DNA of 64,000 bases from Valencia hispanica (lineage: Eukaryota; Chordata; Actinopteri; Cyprinodontiformes; Valenciidae), in NCBI GenBank assembly GCA_963556495.2, contig OY747721.1, forward strand, positions 11,162,649 through 11,226,648. The letters are read 5' to 3'. Position 1 is the stretch's first letter, and each line of letters begins with the position of its first letter. This document shows, piece after piece, positions 24,260 to 35,869 of the stretch. The notes beneath the pieces are model-generated. The model had not been told where the DNA came from. It did no database searches and worked only from the letters and a program-made list of their open reading frames with translations. Both the position numbers and the translations under genes were made by a program.

Positions 24260-26895
24260 CTCGACAACATGAGCCGGTTCACTTTTTTATGGTCCAGCCT
24301 ATTCAGGAGTGTGTTTTCTCTGCCAGTCGGAGTCTCACTGGGCAGGTGGGCTGAACCTAAACGTCTTGTTGCAAGTAGTGACATTTTTCTGCCCCCCCCC
24401 CCCCCCAATCAATTGACTGTGTTGTGTGACGCCAGTAGCTCTGGCCTAACCTTACGTACCAATGTCCTGTGGACCTATAAGTGAAGGGGGCCCAGGATCG
24501 GTATGTTATGGGCCACTTTTACAATGGAAACAGAAAAAATAGCGTACCGAGCTATTCCGCACAGTGGAAACGAGGTAATAATGAGCATGTGCTCTTCTCT
24601 TTCCCCTTTTGAAGAATGTATCCGAGAACCAGACCGTTGTCCTGTCATATTTTTATCCCCAAGGAAACAGTAAGTCATGAACTATTAATTGAAAGTTTCG
24701 AGACACTTTGATCAAGTTAAGAAAGTAAAGTATAAAGTGCAAACATTTCAGTTTCTCTGATTTTAATTGGGTTCTTAGGGGAGCTAATAACTAGAAACTT
24801 TTTAAACAATTAAATGATTTGTCGTTTTTCTCAGTTTAAAAAATACTTAAGTTATTTAACAGCTTTTTGCATTGGTACTTAAGGTCAAGTTCTGTTATTT
24901 TGATAAATGTGAATAATGGATTGTAATAAACTACTTTAACACTTTAAAAGCAGATAAACTTTTATTCTATAGAGTTGGATGAAAGGTTTATCATTTTAAC
25001 ACGAAACAAACCTTTTTTTAACATTTTAATTTTGTTTAAGATGTTTTTAAATGCTGTAAACAAACATACAAGTTTACATCTTAAAAATCTGTGTATTTTT
25101 GCTTCACTGTGTCATGTTCCGAGGTTAAATCCAATCTTAGATTTGCACAAAACACACATCTCACTAACGGAGAATTAATAAATCTCATCGGAAAATTCAC
25201 TCACTTAGACCAGGGTGTTTTATAGGTTATCTTTTTTTCTGTTCTCCACCTAGGCTGCTGTTCTTTTTTAAAATGTTGCCACACAAGGAAAGCCCAAGCG
25301 CTATTGTACCGTAGCTGATGTACTTTCTTCACTTATTTGTGCCAGAGTGGAGGCCTGTTCTCACCACAGCAGTCGAGCCAACTGTGGATAACAATTAGAG
25401 GGACTTTCCTGCTCGGCAATCTCTCTTGGGCTTCCTTCCTAACCTTAAATCTCTGAACCAAAGCTGAAAGTGACTGGAAAACAAGTTGCATGAAAGTTTG
25501 CTTACTTTTAAAAATGTATTTGCTTTTTTAGCATTATTTTTCCATCAGTGAATTTAAAGTTAAACTTTAATCCTTATCATGCTTATCTAAATAGTGAGTA
25601 GATAACGAGGAAAAAAGGGGGATAATGTTATGCTCATAGTGTTTCAGTCAGACTGAAGCTTCTAATGCAAGGAGAGGGTGATCACATCCAAATATTTAAC
25701 ATTTGCTTGACTCTTTCTCTCCCTGCCTGACCTAACTCAGCTCAGCAGCTCAGATGTTTTGTCCAGCTGTGGCTGTAATTCAATGCTGCTGCGCAGTCCA
25801 AAGCACAAGAGTCTCCTTCCTCCATCCACTCCAGCCCATCCCCTCACATTCCTCTCCTCACCCTCTCAGAGCTGCTTTCTGTCTCTCTCCTGCAGCCCAC
25901 CTCTAAATGGGATCTCCTTCTACTCCGTTACCAACTTAGATTCAGAACAAAGGTTCACAGATACTGTTTTATGTTATTTACATTGGTGACATTCTGTTAC
26001 TTTGGTCACTAAGTATTAAGTTTGGCCAGCTGTTCCTTCTCCCAGTATGAACTAAGATCTGTTGTGGATTTGATTTTCAGCTGGAACTGGAGCTCATATT
26101 TTCTTCATGCATGATGATAAATGTTAAATTTCTGGTTATGGATGGTTCTTTTAGCAATGCAATTTGCCGCCTTCATATGTAAAATCTATCCCTCTGTTCT
26201 TTGTTACAAACAACTAAATATACTCATTACTTCTGAGTTTTTCAGTGACTCATAAAAAGCTTTACTTTATGACACATTTGCAGCTGCTGAAATTTGAGAT
26301 CTTGCGTTGTCACTCATGAGGCTCCAGACATTTTTGTTTTTTTAATACGCTCTAATGTGTTTCAGCATTAACTACTGGCATCAAAAACTGTAATCCGTAA
26401 GTGGTTTTTAATCCTGTGAAATACTAAAGTGATTCACTACAACATAGAAATAGTTGTATTGAGAGCATTTGTGCAATTATTCTTTAATAAAGCATTGTTT
26501 TCTTCCAACTTCAGTGTAAGACATCAGAGTCCAAGTGTTGCAAATGCTGTTTTTAAATGCTGTTGTACCAGCTACCCCTTGTGGTACCTGAAGGACATAC
26601 ATTTGTCCAACATCATTGACCAGATTAAGCATTTTGGAGGTTGAAATTATGTTTCTACATGACAAATAATTTACCATAGATAACAGTCATGTAATGCTGC
26701 TGATTCTGTGTAGGTTAATCATTAACAAAAAGGAGCGTGTTCAAAACAAAATCAGTGCGGAGTTCAGTCTGTGAGCAAACAGGCAATCCTTATTAAGGAT
26801 GAAGGCAGAAAATGTACATGCTCTTTGTAGTGAGTTCTCCTTAAAATCAGAGTAAAATGGGTTGTTCCAGACTTTTACTTAAAAGTTGGAGAGGG
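24260..26895. other. intergenic DNA, no gene seen
   Basis: AT-rich sequence with a C-run at about 24392-24405 and a CT-rich patch at 25700-25910. Small frames are unremarkable and no splice-bounded conserved block was recognised. Confidence 0.5.
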
Positions 26896-26904
26896 AAAAA
26901 ACTA

Positions 26905-28075
26905 CGGGTAAAACTTTTAATATAAAAAGTTCAATATTTTTTGTCACTCTTTAAAAAAATGAAGCTATGTACGGATTCATAACACATACAGTGAAATGTT
27001 TTATGCCTTTGTTTCTTGTCATTTTCATGATTATGGCTTATTGATAACGAAAACCCCAAATGTGGTGTTTCAGAAAATTTGAATAGCCTATTATTAAGAT
27101 CAACAAAAAAGGATATTTTATACAGAAATACAGGGTTCTGAAAAGTATGTTCATTTCTAGACAGTTAATATTTGGTTAGGACGGCTTTTTCATGAATTAC
27201 TGCATCGATGTGGCGTGGCATGGAGCCAATCAGTCTGTGTTCTGATGAGGTGTAATGGAAGCCACGGTTGCATCTTCATCTTGACAATACTCCGTAGACT
27301 CTCTCTATGGGTTCAGGTCAGGTGAGTTTCCTGGTCACACAATCACAGTAACTCCATGGTCAATGAAGCAGCTTTTTGTACCTTTGGCAGTGTGGGTCGG
27401 TACCAAGGCCTGCTGGAAAACAAAATCAGAATCTCTAAAAAGCTTGTCAGCAGAAGGAAGCATGAAGGCCCCCAAAATGTCCTGATAGGCAGCTGAGTTA
27501 ACCGTTGACTTCAGAAAACATAGTGGGCTAACACCAGCAGAAGACGTGGCACCCTAAATCATCACTGACTGGAAATTTCATCCTGGATTTCAAGTGTGGA
27601 TTCCATGTCTGTCCACTCTTGTTCCAAACTCTGGGACTTTGATTTCTAAATGGAATCCAAACCTTACTTTCATCTGAGTAGAGGACTTTGGACCACTGAA
27701 ACATTTCAGTTTCTGGTTCAGGAGTGGCTTGACATGAGAAAAGCACCATTTGCAGCCCATATGTAGAACTTGTCTGTGCTTAGTGGTTTTTGATGCACTG
27801 ACTCCAGCCCCAGTCCACTCCTTAAGAAGCTCCCCAAAATTCTTGAATCAAATTTGCTTGACAATCCTTTCAAGGCTGCAGATATCCCTGTTGGTGCACC
27901 ATTTTCTACCACACATTTTCCTTCCACTCAACTTTCTATGAATATGATTTGATATAGCACTATATGAATGTCATTCTTTCTTCATTCTTTAGCAATGACA
28001 TTGTGTGGCTTACCCTACTTGTGGGGGAAAAAAGATAACTATTGTGTGATTGTCTTGTCTTGTTAACAACAGGTA
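26905..28075 (-). pseudogene. Tc1-like transposon relic, reverse orientation
   Basis: Terminal text at the left (gttcaatattttttgtcact, attatggcttattgataacg) is followed by a reverse-strand transposase relic. On the + strand this reads 'attactgcatcgatgtggcg', 'tctctatgggttcaggtcag', 'tttctggttcaggagtggct' and 'gatgcactgactccagcccc'. The order matches a second, distinct fish Tc1 family. Frames are broken (27528-27749, 27718-27927 are pieces) and the right terminal repeat was not found. A copy of the same left end appears at 63820-64000. Confidence 0.8.
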
Positions 28076-28169
28076 GATGAAAAAGTAAAATAATGACAAA
28101 ATTCTTAGTAAAGCGATATCATACCATCTGTTATCTGGAAGAGTTTTAATGACTCTCTTGTGTGACCAG

Positions 28170-28245
28170 CCCAGCAAAAAAGAAGAACAAGACCGAGACT
28201 GTGGAAGAAGTGGACATTCCTAATTTTCAACCATTTCAGCCATAA
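28170..28245 (+). other. candidate terminal coding exon, gene unknown
   Basis: A possible acceptor (tcttgtgtgaccag) precedes an open stretch reading PAKKKNKTETVEEVDIPNF then QPFQP and TAA at 28243. The Lys-rich then acidic then aromatic composition looks protein-like, but there is no recognised family and no identified upstream exon. It starts just right of a Tc1 relic. It may be chance. Confidence 0.2.
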
Positions 28246-28909
28246 ACCATTGTGTTTGTTTTTGAAGTACTGTATTTAGAAGAGAAGATGGAGTTTAAAA
28301 CAATATTTAGGCCTAAAATGTAGCTATTAAAACATTTTAGAGACTAACACCATAAAACTAATCAGAAGACATGGGTCAAGTTTATGTAAATAATTTATGC
28401 TGCTTTAAAAAAACAATCCACTGAAGCAAAGGATGGTTCAGAGTCATAACAGCCTATAAAGGCATTTCAACAGTGCTTGGATGGAGTTTAAGGAGCCCAG
28501 AAATATGACCATGGCTTATTAAAACAATCTTATTTCACCGCTGAACTTTCTTTGAGCCTTATTAACCAAGTCAACATCATTATGAGCTGTAGTTTAGAAG
28601 TCAGTCATTCTTGATTAATCTTTTATTTGTGTACAATAAAATATATATTCCCAATATCAAGGAAGAAAAGTCCAATTTTTTTAGACTAGGCACATGAGGA
28701 ATGTAGGGTGGGTATGTTTTAGTAATAGATTTTAGCATTCCTTATTTATTTTTAATGTTTTTATATTTAAACAGTAACTTTATAATTGTAACTGTATACT
28801 TAAGTGTTCTGTATTGTATTGTATCTAAAATCTGCATAAAACATATTTTATTCAATATTGTGTGTAACTTTTATACAAGCACAGTTACTGTTTAAGATAA
28901 ACAAGTTTA

Positions 28910-28923
28910 GTTTCCATAGAAAC
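28910..28923. promoter_or_regulatory. X-box-like (RFX-site-like) palindrome
   Basis: GTTTCCATAGAAAC is a perfect inverted repeat of GTTTC around CATA and resembles RFX-bound X-boxes (two half sites close to GTNRCC and RGNAAC), with one half-site mismatch. It lies 22 bp before the candidate start codon at 28946. X-boxes typically sit close upstream of ciliary genes. Confidence 0.35.
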
Positions 28924-28945
28924 GGAGGTTGACAGCTGATCAACC

Positions 28946-29002
28946 ATGAAAGGGGAAGTCAGCTTCAGTCCAAACAATGTAAAGATTGTCTCTCATTCTG
29001 AG
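28946..29002 (+). other. candidate first coding exon (19 aa) behind the X-box-like site
   Basis: An ATG in fair context (gatcaaccATGa) opens 19 codons, MKGEVSFSPNNVKIVSHSE, ending in phase 0 exactly at a consensus GAG|GTAAGT donor. I do not recognise the protein and found no second exon. The combination of start context, open frame, strong donor and upstream X-box-like site makes it worth testing, but each part alone could be chance. Confidence 0.3.
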
Positions 29003-29609
29003 GTAAGTTTTAAAGCTTATTTCCAGTCCTTATCAATTGCATGTTTAATTTTTTTTCTTCCGACTAATGCCTCCAATGAAAAAAAGTACAAATAAGTAAT
29101 TTAAAGCTATCCTGTACCTTCATGCCACCAACAGGGGTCCTCATGTGCAAACAAATTAATCGCATCCTTCTCCCTCCTGGATCGCTGTTTTCGGACTCGA
29201 ATGATAGGTTAATTAAAAAAAAAAAGGTTGATTTTTTTTTTTAATGATTCCATTGTATTTATAAAGGTCCTGTCTGTTTATTTGTTGAGTTCTTTTTTGT
29301 GTTGTACTAAAGAAGCAGACCTGTGAGTGGTCTTTCTGGTTCTGACAGTCACATCTGACTCCTGTAAATGTTCACATCTTCAGTTTATTAATCTCTGATT
29401 CAGCTTCCTGTCCAGACACAAATCCTGCGAGGCCCTTCTCGTGGTCACTGATGAGCAATTCTGTTGTTTACCGACCAGAATCCTTCTTACCTCAGATTGT
29501 TTTGGGTCTGACCACGAAATTCTGACAACAGCCACTGTCACTTCTGAGTTTCGGAATCAAAAGGATATAAAAATGTTTCTTTTTTTTTTTTAAACATTGT
29601 ATAATGCTT

Positions 29610-29930
29610 TTTTTTCATGTGCTCATCGGAGAGAGCCTGGGGGAAGAAACTCTTTGTGGCAGCTGTTTTTTGCAAACAGTGCTCTGTAGCGCCAACCTGA
29701 AGTCTAGTAAAAGTCTTAACAGTTTGTGTCCAGGATGTGTGGGGTCTGCAGAGATGTTAGCTACCCTTTTCCTGACGCTAGACTTGTACAAGTCCTGGAT
29801 AAAGGGAAGATCAGCCCTATGTAAAAGTGCCCCCCCCCAAGAAAACACACACACATGTTGCTGCACTTTGCCTGGTTGGCTGGCTGAAAGAAATGCTGCT
29901 ACACTTTTCTGTTGCTTACTTAAGGTAAAT
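29610..29930 (-). pseudogene. LINE (non-LTR retrotransposon) 3' coding fragment
   Basis: Reverse-strand translation reads DLYKSSVRKRVANISADPTH and PGHKLLRLLLDF, which is the C-terminal ORF2 motif of common fish LINEs (SSVRKRA..ITADP.HPGH). It is 5'-truncated and degraded. The forward frame 29604-30026 is its shadow. Confidence 0.75.
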
Positions 29931-30139
29931 GTGTTCATTTGGAAATATTCCCGGTCACAACAACAGACAATTTGCTGGTTTGGGAACAACAGAAGTACCA
30001 CCCCCCAATCACTCTTTTTAAGGTAACATTACTTTAAAACTGGTACCTGACTAAATAATTATCTATTATCAACTTTTTGTATTTCCATTGTTTCTCTATA
30101 GAGGTGAATTACTAAAATGGCATAATATTGTGTGCAATC

Positions 30140-30460
30140 TAAATCCAAATTTATTTTAATTTTAAAACACATAAAATAAAATAAAAAACTTTCACCAACA
30201 GTGCTGTACAGTACTAAAACATATCAAACCAAGACACAACTAATAACAATAATAGCATATAAAAGGAAAAAAAACAAAACAGCTGAAAAAAATGTACCAC
30301 AAAGGCTGTGGTAAAAAAGAAACAACAGATCAGCTCATACTGTAAAAAGCCACTTCAAATAAGTGTGTGCTTTTGAGAGTGACTTAAAAACAGCGAGAAA
30401 AGAAGCCTAATATTTAATGGCAACCTGTTCCATAAACAATGAGAAAGGTTACTTGATAAC
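30140..30460 (-). repeat. fish retroelement 3' region, reverse orientation
   Basis: A-rich start with 'atttattttaattttaaaac', then 'gtgctgtacagtac', 'ccaagacacaacta' and a later 'caacctgttccataaac' reproduces the order of a common fish retroelement tail (poly-A-like end first, so reverse-oriented). Family assignment is tentative. Confidence 0.55.
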
Positions 30461-31159
30461 TAGGACTTTTTGCAGGTGTTTATCCTAAAATGTGTGTTTA
30501 AGTCTATGTAGTAGAAGTAATAATTATTCTAAATCAATGTAATACAATTGGAAAACTAATGATATAGACAATATTATAAGATTTTGAAACATATGATATC
30601 CATGTTAATTTTTTCAGTAGGAATAATTGTTGATTTTCTGTTGAAATAACAGCAAATGGATTATGTTTATCTAGGTTTATATATTTGAGTATATACGTTG
30701 GTGCAGTGAACGTATTTTATTTTTTAACTTTTCATTGTTTAAACATACAGAATCCCATCGTGGGTCGTTCTCCTACAGATGAAATACATAATTGTGTAAT
30801 ATTTGCAATAACTCCTATCTGTACACGGTGTACCCTGTGAAGGAATCTGAAATGTGTCATCTTACACAGGATTAAGCAGCACTGGCCATTTAATACTACA
30901 AATTAAAAAAATCGAATTATTTATTACAATAAATATAGACGTTTTCTGTGGTTTTAAAATATATTTTCTTCTATGACTGTTTCAAAAAAAAATTTCAATT
31001 CATAAAAATAATTCATGTATTTTGCGAGAAAGGAGACAAACTTCTGGGAATGACAACAGTCGTGCTTTTATTCTGAAAATCCAGGCCAGAAGCTGCGTTC
31101 ACGCCGTCTCGCTTGATACCGGCGGCATTAAAATAGGTAAATCCTTCCTCTCTGCTGGG

Positions 31160-31276
31160 GGAGTCTCCTTTATAAGAAAAAAAAAAAAAAAAAGAACATC
31201 TCGCCGCGTCACCGGGATGCGGTTGCGTGAGTCCGGCTGCTAAATCTACCGAACACCACCACCACCACCTTCACCG
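31160..31276 (+). promoter_or_regulatory. candidate core promoter and noncoding first exon, possibly of phospho1
   Basis: A TATA-like TATAAGAAAA starts at 31171. About 25-30 bp later begins a GC-rich patch with several CpGs (tctcgccgcgtcaccgggat), unlike the AT-rich surroundings, and this ends at a donor-like CACCG|GTAGGC at 31276. The next strong acceptor clearly joined to a gene is phospho1's at 37738, so this could be its untranslated exon 1, with an intron of about 6.5 kb. No transcript evidence is available. Confidence 0.35.
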
Positions 31277-32155
31277 GTAGGCCTGCTTATGTCCTATTCC
31301 TGGGATTTATTCTAAGAAACGCTCCTTTAATTGTGTGTCACTCACTCGGAAACAACTGCACCAGGAGTGATATGACTCCTGGCAGAGCGGCGCAGTTGAC
31401 TTTCGGTCTGTCATACAGGAATAGCGCACAGGGGGGGTTAAATTTAGCCGGCTTAGTTAAGAGTGTTTGAATCGGTGGTATTAGTAATGCAGCTGCTGTT
31501 TGGTGCATCTTGTTGCAGATTACACGGCATTCAGGTTAGTGAGCAGCTCTGATGTAATAATGACACTGAGCTGATGAGTTGGATGCACCCTTGTTTGAGT
31601 TTGATCAGTTGGTGCAGAGATCACTTCTGTTATGTGAAAACAATCTAATCATTCAATACAATCCACGTCTCTTATCAATTATTGTCTCACTTATCAGGTT
31701 ATATTACATTGAATCCTTTGATTTTTTTTTTTCTAGCTGCAACCCAGGTGTGAGAAGAACAAATTATAGGAAAAAGCTGAACCTTGACCTGCACTGTGAG
31801 AAGATCAGAGGGTCAGTTATTCAATCCACTGATGTAACATTATTGTCCTAAAGGGATTTGGCCTTCTGAGAGAGAAAGAGAGAGAGTTGAAAAACTTTTA
31901 CTGCAAAAGCCAAAATGGGTCCCTGGTTGTTTTAAAAGCATGAGATTAAAGGAATACCTGGTTTGGTACTAGATTGAGATAAAATGTTGATCCTTTTTTC
32001 CAAAACAATAGATCATAGAGGGTTTTTTAAAGAATGATGTTTATCAGACTAATAGACACTCTGAAATCATGCGGAGAGGCCGTTCATGAGGCTCTGTATG
32101 CTTAACTTTTTATACTCTAGGTTGTTTTTACTCCAGTATAATATAAAGAAGTAAC
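31277..32155. other. GC-mixed sequence downstream of the candidate promoter
   Basis: No coding exon is supported. The frame 31579-31851 crosses simple T-runs and shows no family motif. Confidence 0.4.
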
Positions 32156-32159
32156 TATT

Positions 32160-32480
32160 CATGTTCAAAATTTATTTCAAAAATACTTTATCCCAAAGGG
32201 AATTTAAATGTTTTCATAACTCATATCATCCAAGTATCTTTGAAGTGTGGTTGTGGATGGTGACGCTGTGGGTAGCAGTCAGTCTTGCAACGAATCTGAA
32301 GACACCTCTGACCGAAGACGGTTGCCGTGTGACTCATGACTGTCATGGCATGCTAAAAGCTCAATATCCGCGCAGCGGAGACGATAATACACAGTAAAGC
32401 CTAGTTTATGCTTCTCTGTCAGCAAGTTTGCACCCACACGCACACGTATTGACCGAGGCACAAGCTCTGCCGACCAAATG
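32160..32480 (-). repeat. LINE 3' fragment, reverse orientation
   Basis: The + strand begins with the reversed 3' tail (tttcaaaaatactttatccc, aaagggaattta) and continues with 'gtcttgcaacgaatctgaag' and 'acctctgaccgaagacggtt'. The same parts in the same order recur at 48500-49035, and the coding equivalent in forward orientation is at 43630-43720. It is the same LINE family, 5'-truncated. Confidence 0.7.
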
Positions 32481-32484
32481 TGAA

Positions 32485-33030
32485 GCCTACCCGGAAGGGC
32501 CAAAATTGCAGTTCCGCCCCTCATCCGCTAGGGGGCTGACTGCAGAAAGGAGCAAGTTCCCATTGACTCCCATGTTAAAAATGCCAACTTCACAGCAGAA
32601 ATAAACATGTTTACAGCCTGGTTCAAAAATCCATTTTAGGGTTAATAGGTCAAGTTTAGCGCCCTGACAACTCTGAGGGGGGTGAAACTCATCTGTTTAG
32701 ATGTAATTTAAGCTTGAAATTATGAATAATAAGGGGCGTGTCCTTTTGATTGACAGGTCTCAGATAAGCAGTAAGCGCTCGCGCTTGTGGCTAGCGGCTT
32801 GATCCCCCCTGCTTGCTCCAGGGAAGGCCTTCAGCCTCGGCCTCACGTTAAAAGTCTCAGCTATTTTGTTTCTCTGAACTTGACCATCAGTGGCGTCTGC
32901 AATGTTTATTCATGTTCGGATGTTAATCGTAAGATGGCTTATTGTAGTAATGATTGCACTAACAGACTGTCCAAAAAGTCTCTGCTCCATTTTTGTCGGT
33001 AAGTAAAATTAAATTTCTGCTGTGCATTTA
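32485..33030 (+). mobile_element. fish repeat carrying a THAP-like first exon
   Basis: Text such as 'ctagggggctgactgcagaa', 'ttcccattgactcccatgtt' and 'gcagaaataaacatgtttac' is a dispersed fish repeat recognised from memory. Inside it, an ATG at 32934 opens MAYCSNDCTNRLSKKSLLHF then CR, interrupted by a consensus donor GTAAGT at 32999. The Cys-x3-Cys spacing, basic middle and LHF end fit the start of a THAP zinc finger. The remaining ligands (C..H) would be in later exons, not found. It may be part of a THAP-encoding DNA transposon or a captured exon. Confidence 0.45.
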
Positions 33031-33585
33031 AGATAACGATGCTAGGTCCAAAATGAGTTGTAATGATTACATTTCTTCTTCACATATTGATTATTAAGTT
33101 GTTTTAATTAACATTTACATAGTTTAAGATGAAAGTTATGGTTAGCTCCGGGTTAGCTAATTTAGCTCGTAGCTACATCGGCTCAGAGTGTCAATACTTC
33201 TCTGTTGGTGTGTCAGCGTTGCAAAGCAATTCTCCGCCCGGACCGCAGGGGGTTTAGACCTTTGCTGGCGGGCCTGCATACCATTGCACTGACGTCTCTG
33301 GTCGATGACAGTTTATTTACTTCAGCTTATAAACACACATCCACTCAAAGAGCAATGGCAGACAGAGAGCGAGTTTTGATTGAGCTGGAAAGCTTTTTAC
33401 CAGAAGTGCAGCTCATAGAATCCTCTAAAAACGCATGTAATCAAACAAACACAGCGGTCTGTTGTTCTCTACACCTTCTAGTGTTCAAAATCACCTAAAG
33501 ATCATATTAGATAAACTGGCAATATAAAGCATCTAGTGCCCAAAAGCTGCACTGACCACTAATTACATCGATTATAGAGCACCGT
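33031..33585. other. sequence following the THAP-like exon; unknown frame at 33205-33498
   Basis: The forward frame 33205-33498 (97 aa; includes MADRERVLIELESFLPEVQL) lies in moderately GC-rich DNA. It has no family that I recognise and could belong to the same repeat as the THAP-like exon. Unproven. Confidence 0.25.
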
Positions 33586-33589
33586 TTTG

Positions 33590-34450
33590 GTGAAATGATC
33601 TTGGGCTGACCAATCAGTTCACGGTCAGTAACGGATTGCTAGAGATTTGCTTTCAGGATTTTCTGGTGGAGAGCAGAATTTATGGCTCCTTCAGTGATAC
33701 CACATCTTGGAGGTCCTAAAGCAGCAAAGCAGCCCCAGAGCATCACACTGTCACTACCGTGTGTGGCTGTCAGTATGAGGTTCTTTTACTGAAATTTTGT
33801 GTTTAAAAAGTTCCACTTTTGTCTCATTAGTCCACCAAAAGTCTTGAAGATCATCAGGATGTTTTTTGGGGGAAATGTGAGACAGTCCTTTGTGTTTTAT
33901 GTGATCAGCAGGGGTTTTGGCCTCAGATCTCCCCCATGGATGCGATTTTCCATCTCTCGTGTGTTATTGAGTTATAAACACTGACCTTAACAGAGACAAG
34001 TGAGGCCTACAGTGCTTTAGGTGTTTTTTTTTTGTGGTGCTTTTATGACCTGCTGGGGGAATCCTTTTGGAAGGATGGCCACAGGAAGGTTCCTCATTGT
34101 TTTCTCTATTAGTGGATAATGGCTCTCACAGTGATTCGCTGGAGTCCTACAGCCTTAGAAACTTCTTTGTAACCCTTTATGACCTAATATATATTGGGGA
34201 CTTTATTTCTCTGTTTTTAGAATCTCTCTAGATGTGGTATTCTAACCTGTGTTATGCTGTCAACCAAGCTCTATTTAAGGAATTTCTTGATTCTTCTTCT
34301 ATCTGATGTTAACAAGGCAAGTTTTGGCTAGTATAATTTTTACTGTTAACTCATTGTACCAGGTTGGTTTTGGAGAACTTTTTCCAATAATAAATGAAAT
34401 AATCATTTAAAAACTGCACTTAATTTTTACTTAAGGGGGAAAAACTTTTG
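33590..34450 (-). pseudogene. Tc1-like transposon relic, reverse orientation
   Basis: The + strand shows reversed transposase text in the order expected: 'cagccccagagcatcacact', 'aaatgtgagacagtcctttg', 'gtgatcagcaggggttttgg', 'gtggataatggctctcacag', 'attcgctggagtcctacagc', then the terminal region 'ccaggttggttttggagaac'. All frames are broken. Confidence 0.8.
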
Positions 34451-34454
34451 CACA

Positions 34455-35860
34455 ACTCTTCATGAGTGGGAAATTACAGTTAGAGCAGTGAAAACATCTG
34501 GCAGCTCTGTTAGATGATTAACATAGTCAGTTCAGTCCATTAATGTAACATTATTGCCCTGAAGGATTTGGAGCTTCTTCAGGATTAGAAAGTGCAATTA
34601 TTAATTAATATTATTATGTTGATCTGAGACGCACTACAATATGTTACTGATAAGAAGTAAAGCACATTTTAAGTTAAAGCACCCCACTGTCTTTTATTTG
34701 AAGATTAGTTTTTTTAATAATAATTGTAAATAATTAGGTGTAATTTAACCCTGGGTATCTGTCTCAGAAGTTTAATCACAGCTCTGTTTCTCCCTTAAAT
34801 TACTTATTTAATTTTTATTTTTACAATGACTAATTTTGTTATATTTACTCCAATATAAGGGGAAATTAAAGCAAACATGTTATTATCTCCTGTACTGTTG
34901 AAGTGGAGAACAACAATTGAAATATTCCACGCCTGGATTTTTTTTATTCCTATTGTTCCCGTTTACATAAAGAATAGACTTAGCACTGCAGTACAGCTAA
35001 CTGCTGCATGGAATTAGAAAAGTAGCTTTTTTTTCCTTTTTAAAAGTTGCCTGATGGATTTCGGTCCATTTATTGACACCCCCTTCCCCCTCTCTTATGG
35101 CAACCATTTAGGTTAGATATATACAATCATATAGAGCGTGTTCTGTTGTTCTCAGTAGAGTTTATGCTGACAGCAATACTTTATCACTGGTGATTGTTGA
35201 CCATCATAACTGTTTCACCACCAATGAATCATTCTGCTAGTGTTCATAAAACTAGCCCATAAAAAAATTTGAGAAGCTTTGTTCTTCCTTCTATCCTTTT
35301 CTTTGGTACTCATTAAAGGCATAGCACAACACACAAGGGAGATTAAATGTTACAGACATTATCCTAAAAGGTACATGGCTTTCCACAAAGCAACACGACA
35401 TAGTAATTCATTGATGCTTGATAAAACACGCTATTAGAGCAGGTGCTCTGCAATATCTGAAAAGAGCTCTGGCCTGCAGTCATGTACGTGCAATAAAATA
35501 CCTTTATCTGAACTTGACCTGATTTACACAAAGGTGTGAGGACATTACAGCTCTTATTCAGTGTTGTAGATTAAATTTAAATGTTTTTTTAACACAGAAA
35601 TAGAAATTAAAAAGTCATATCACCTCCTTTTATTGAACTCTTGGGCTCACAAAGTGGTGTTATTCATCATGGTGAAGTTATCCAGGGGTATACTGAACTG
35701 TGTAGAAGAATTTACACTCTTACACATATTTTTTTGTTTTGGGGCGGGGTTGTTGGTTTTTTTCACACTTAAACGTTTTAGATTAAATACATTTTAATAT
35801 CAGACAAAGATACCCTAAGTAAATACAAAGGGCAAGTTTACAAATGATGATTTCATGTTT
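34455..35860. other. AT-rich DNA, no gene seen
   Basis: Only short frames and mononucleotide runs. No recognisable repeat except possible unassigned old fragments. Confidence 0.45.
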
Positions 35861-35869
35861 CATGGGAAA

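Noticed and set aside
29604..30026. 140-codon forward frame
   Set aside because: Antisense of a LINE fragment whose reverse-strand translation carries the recognised motif.
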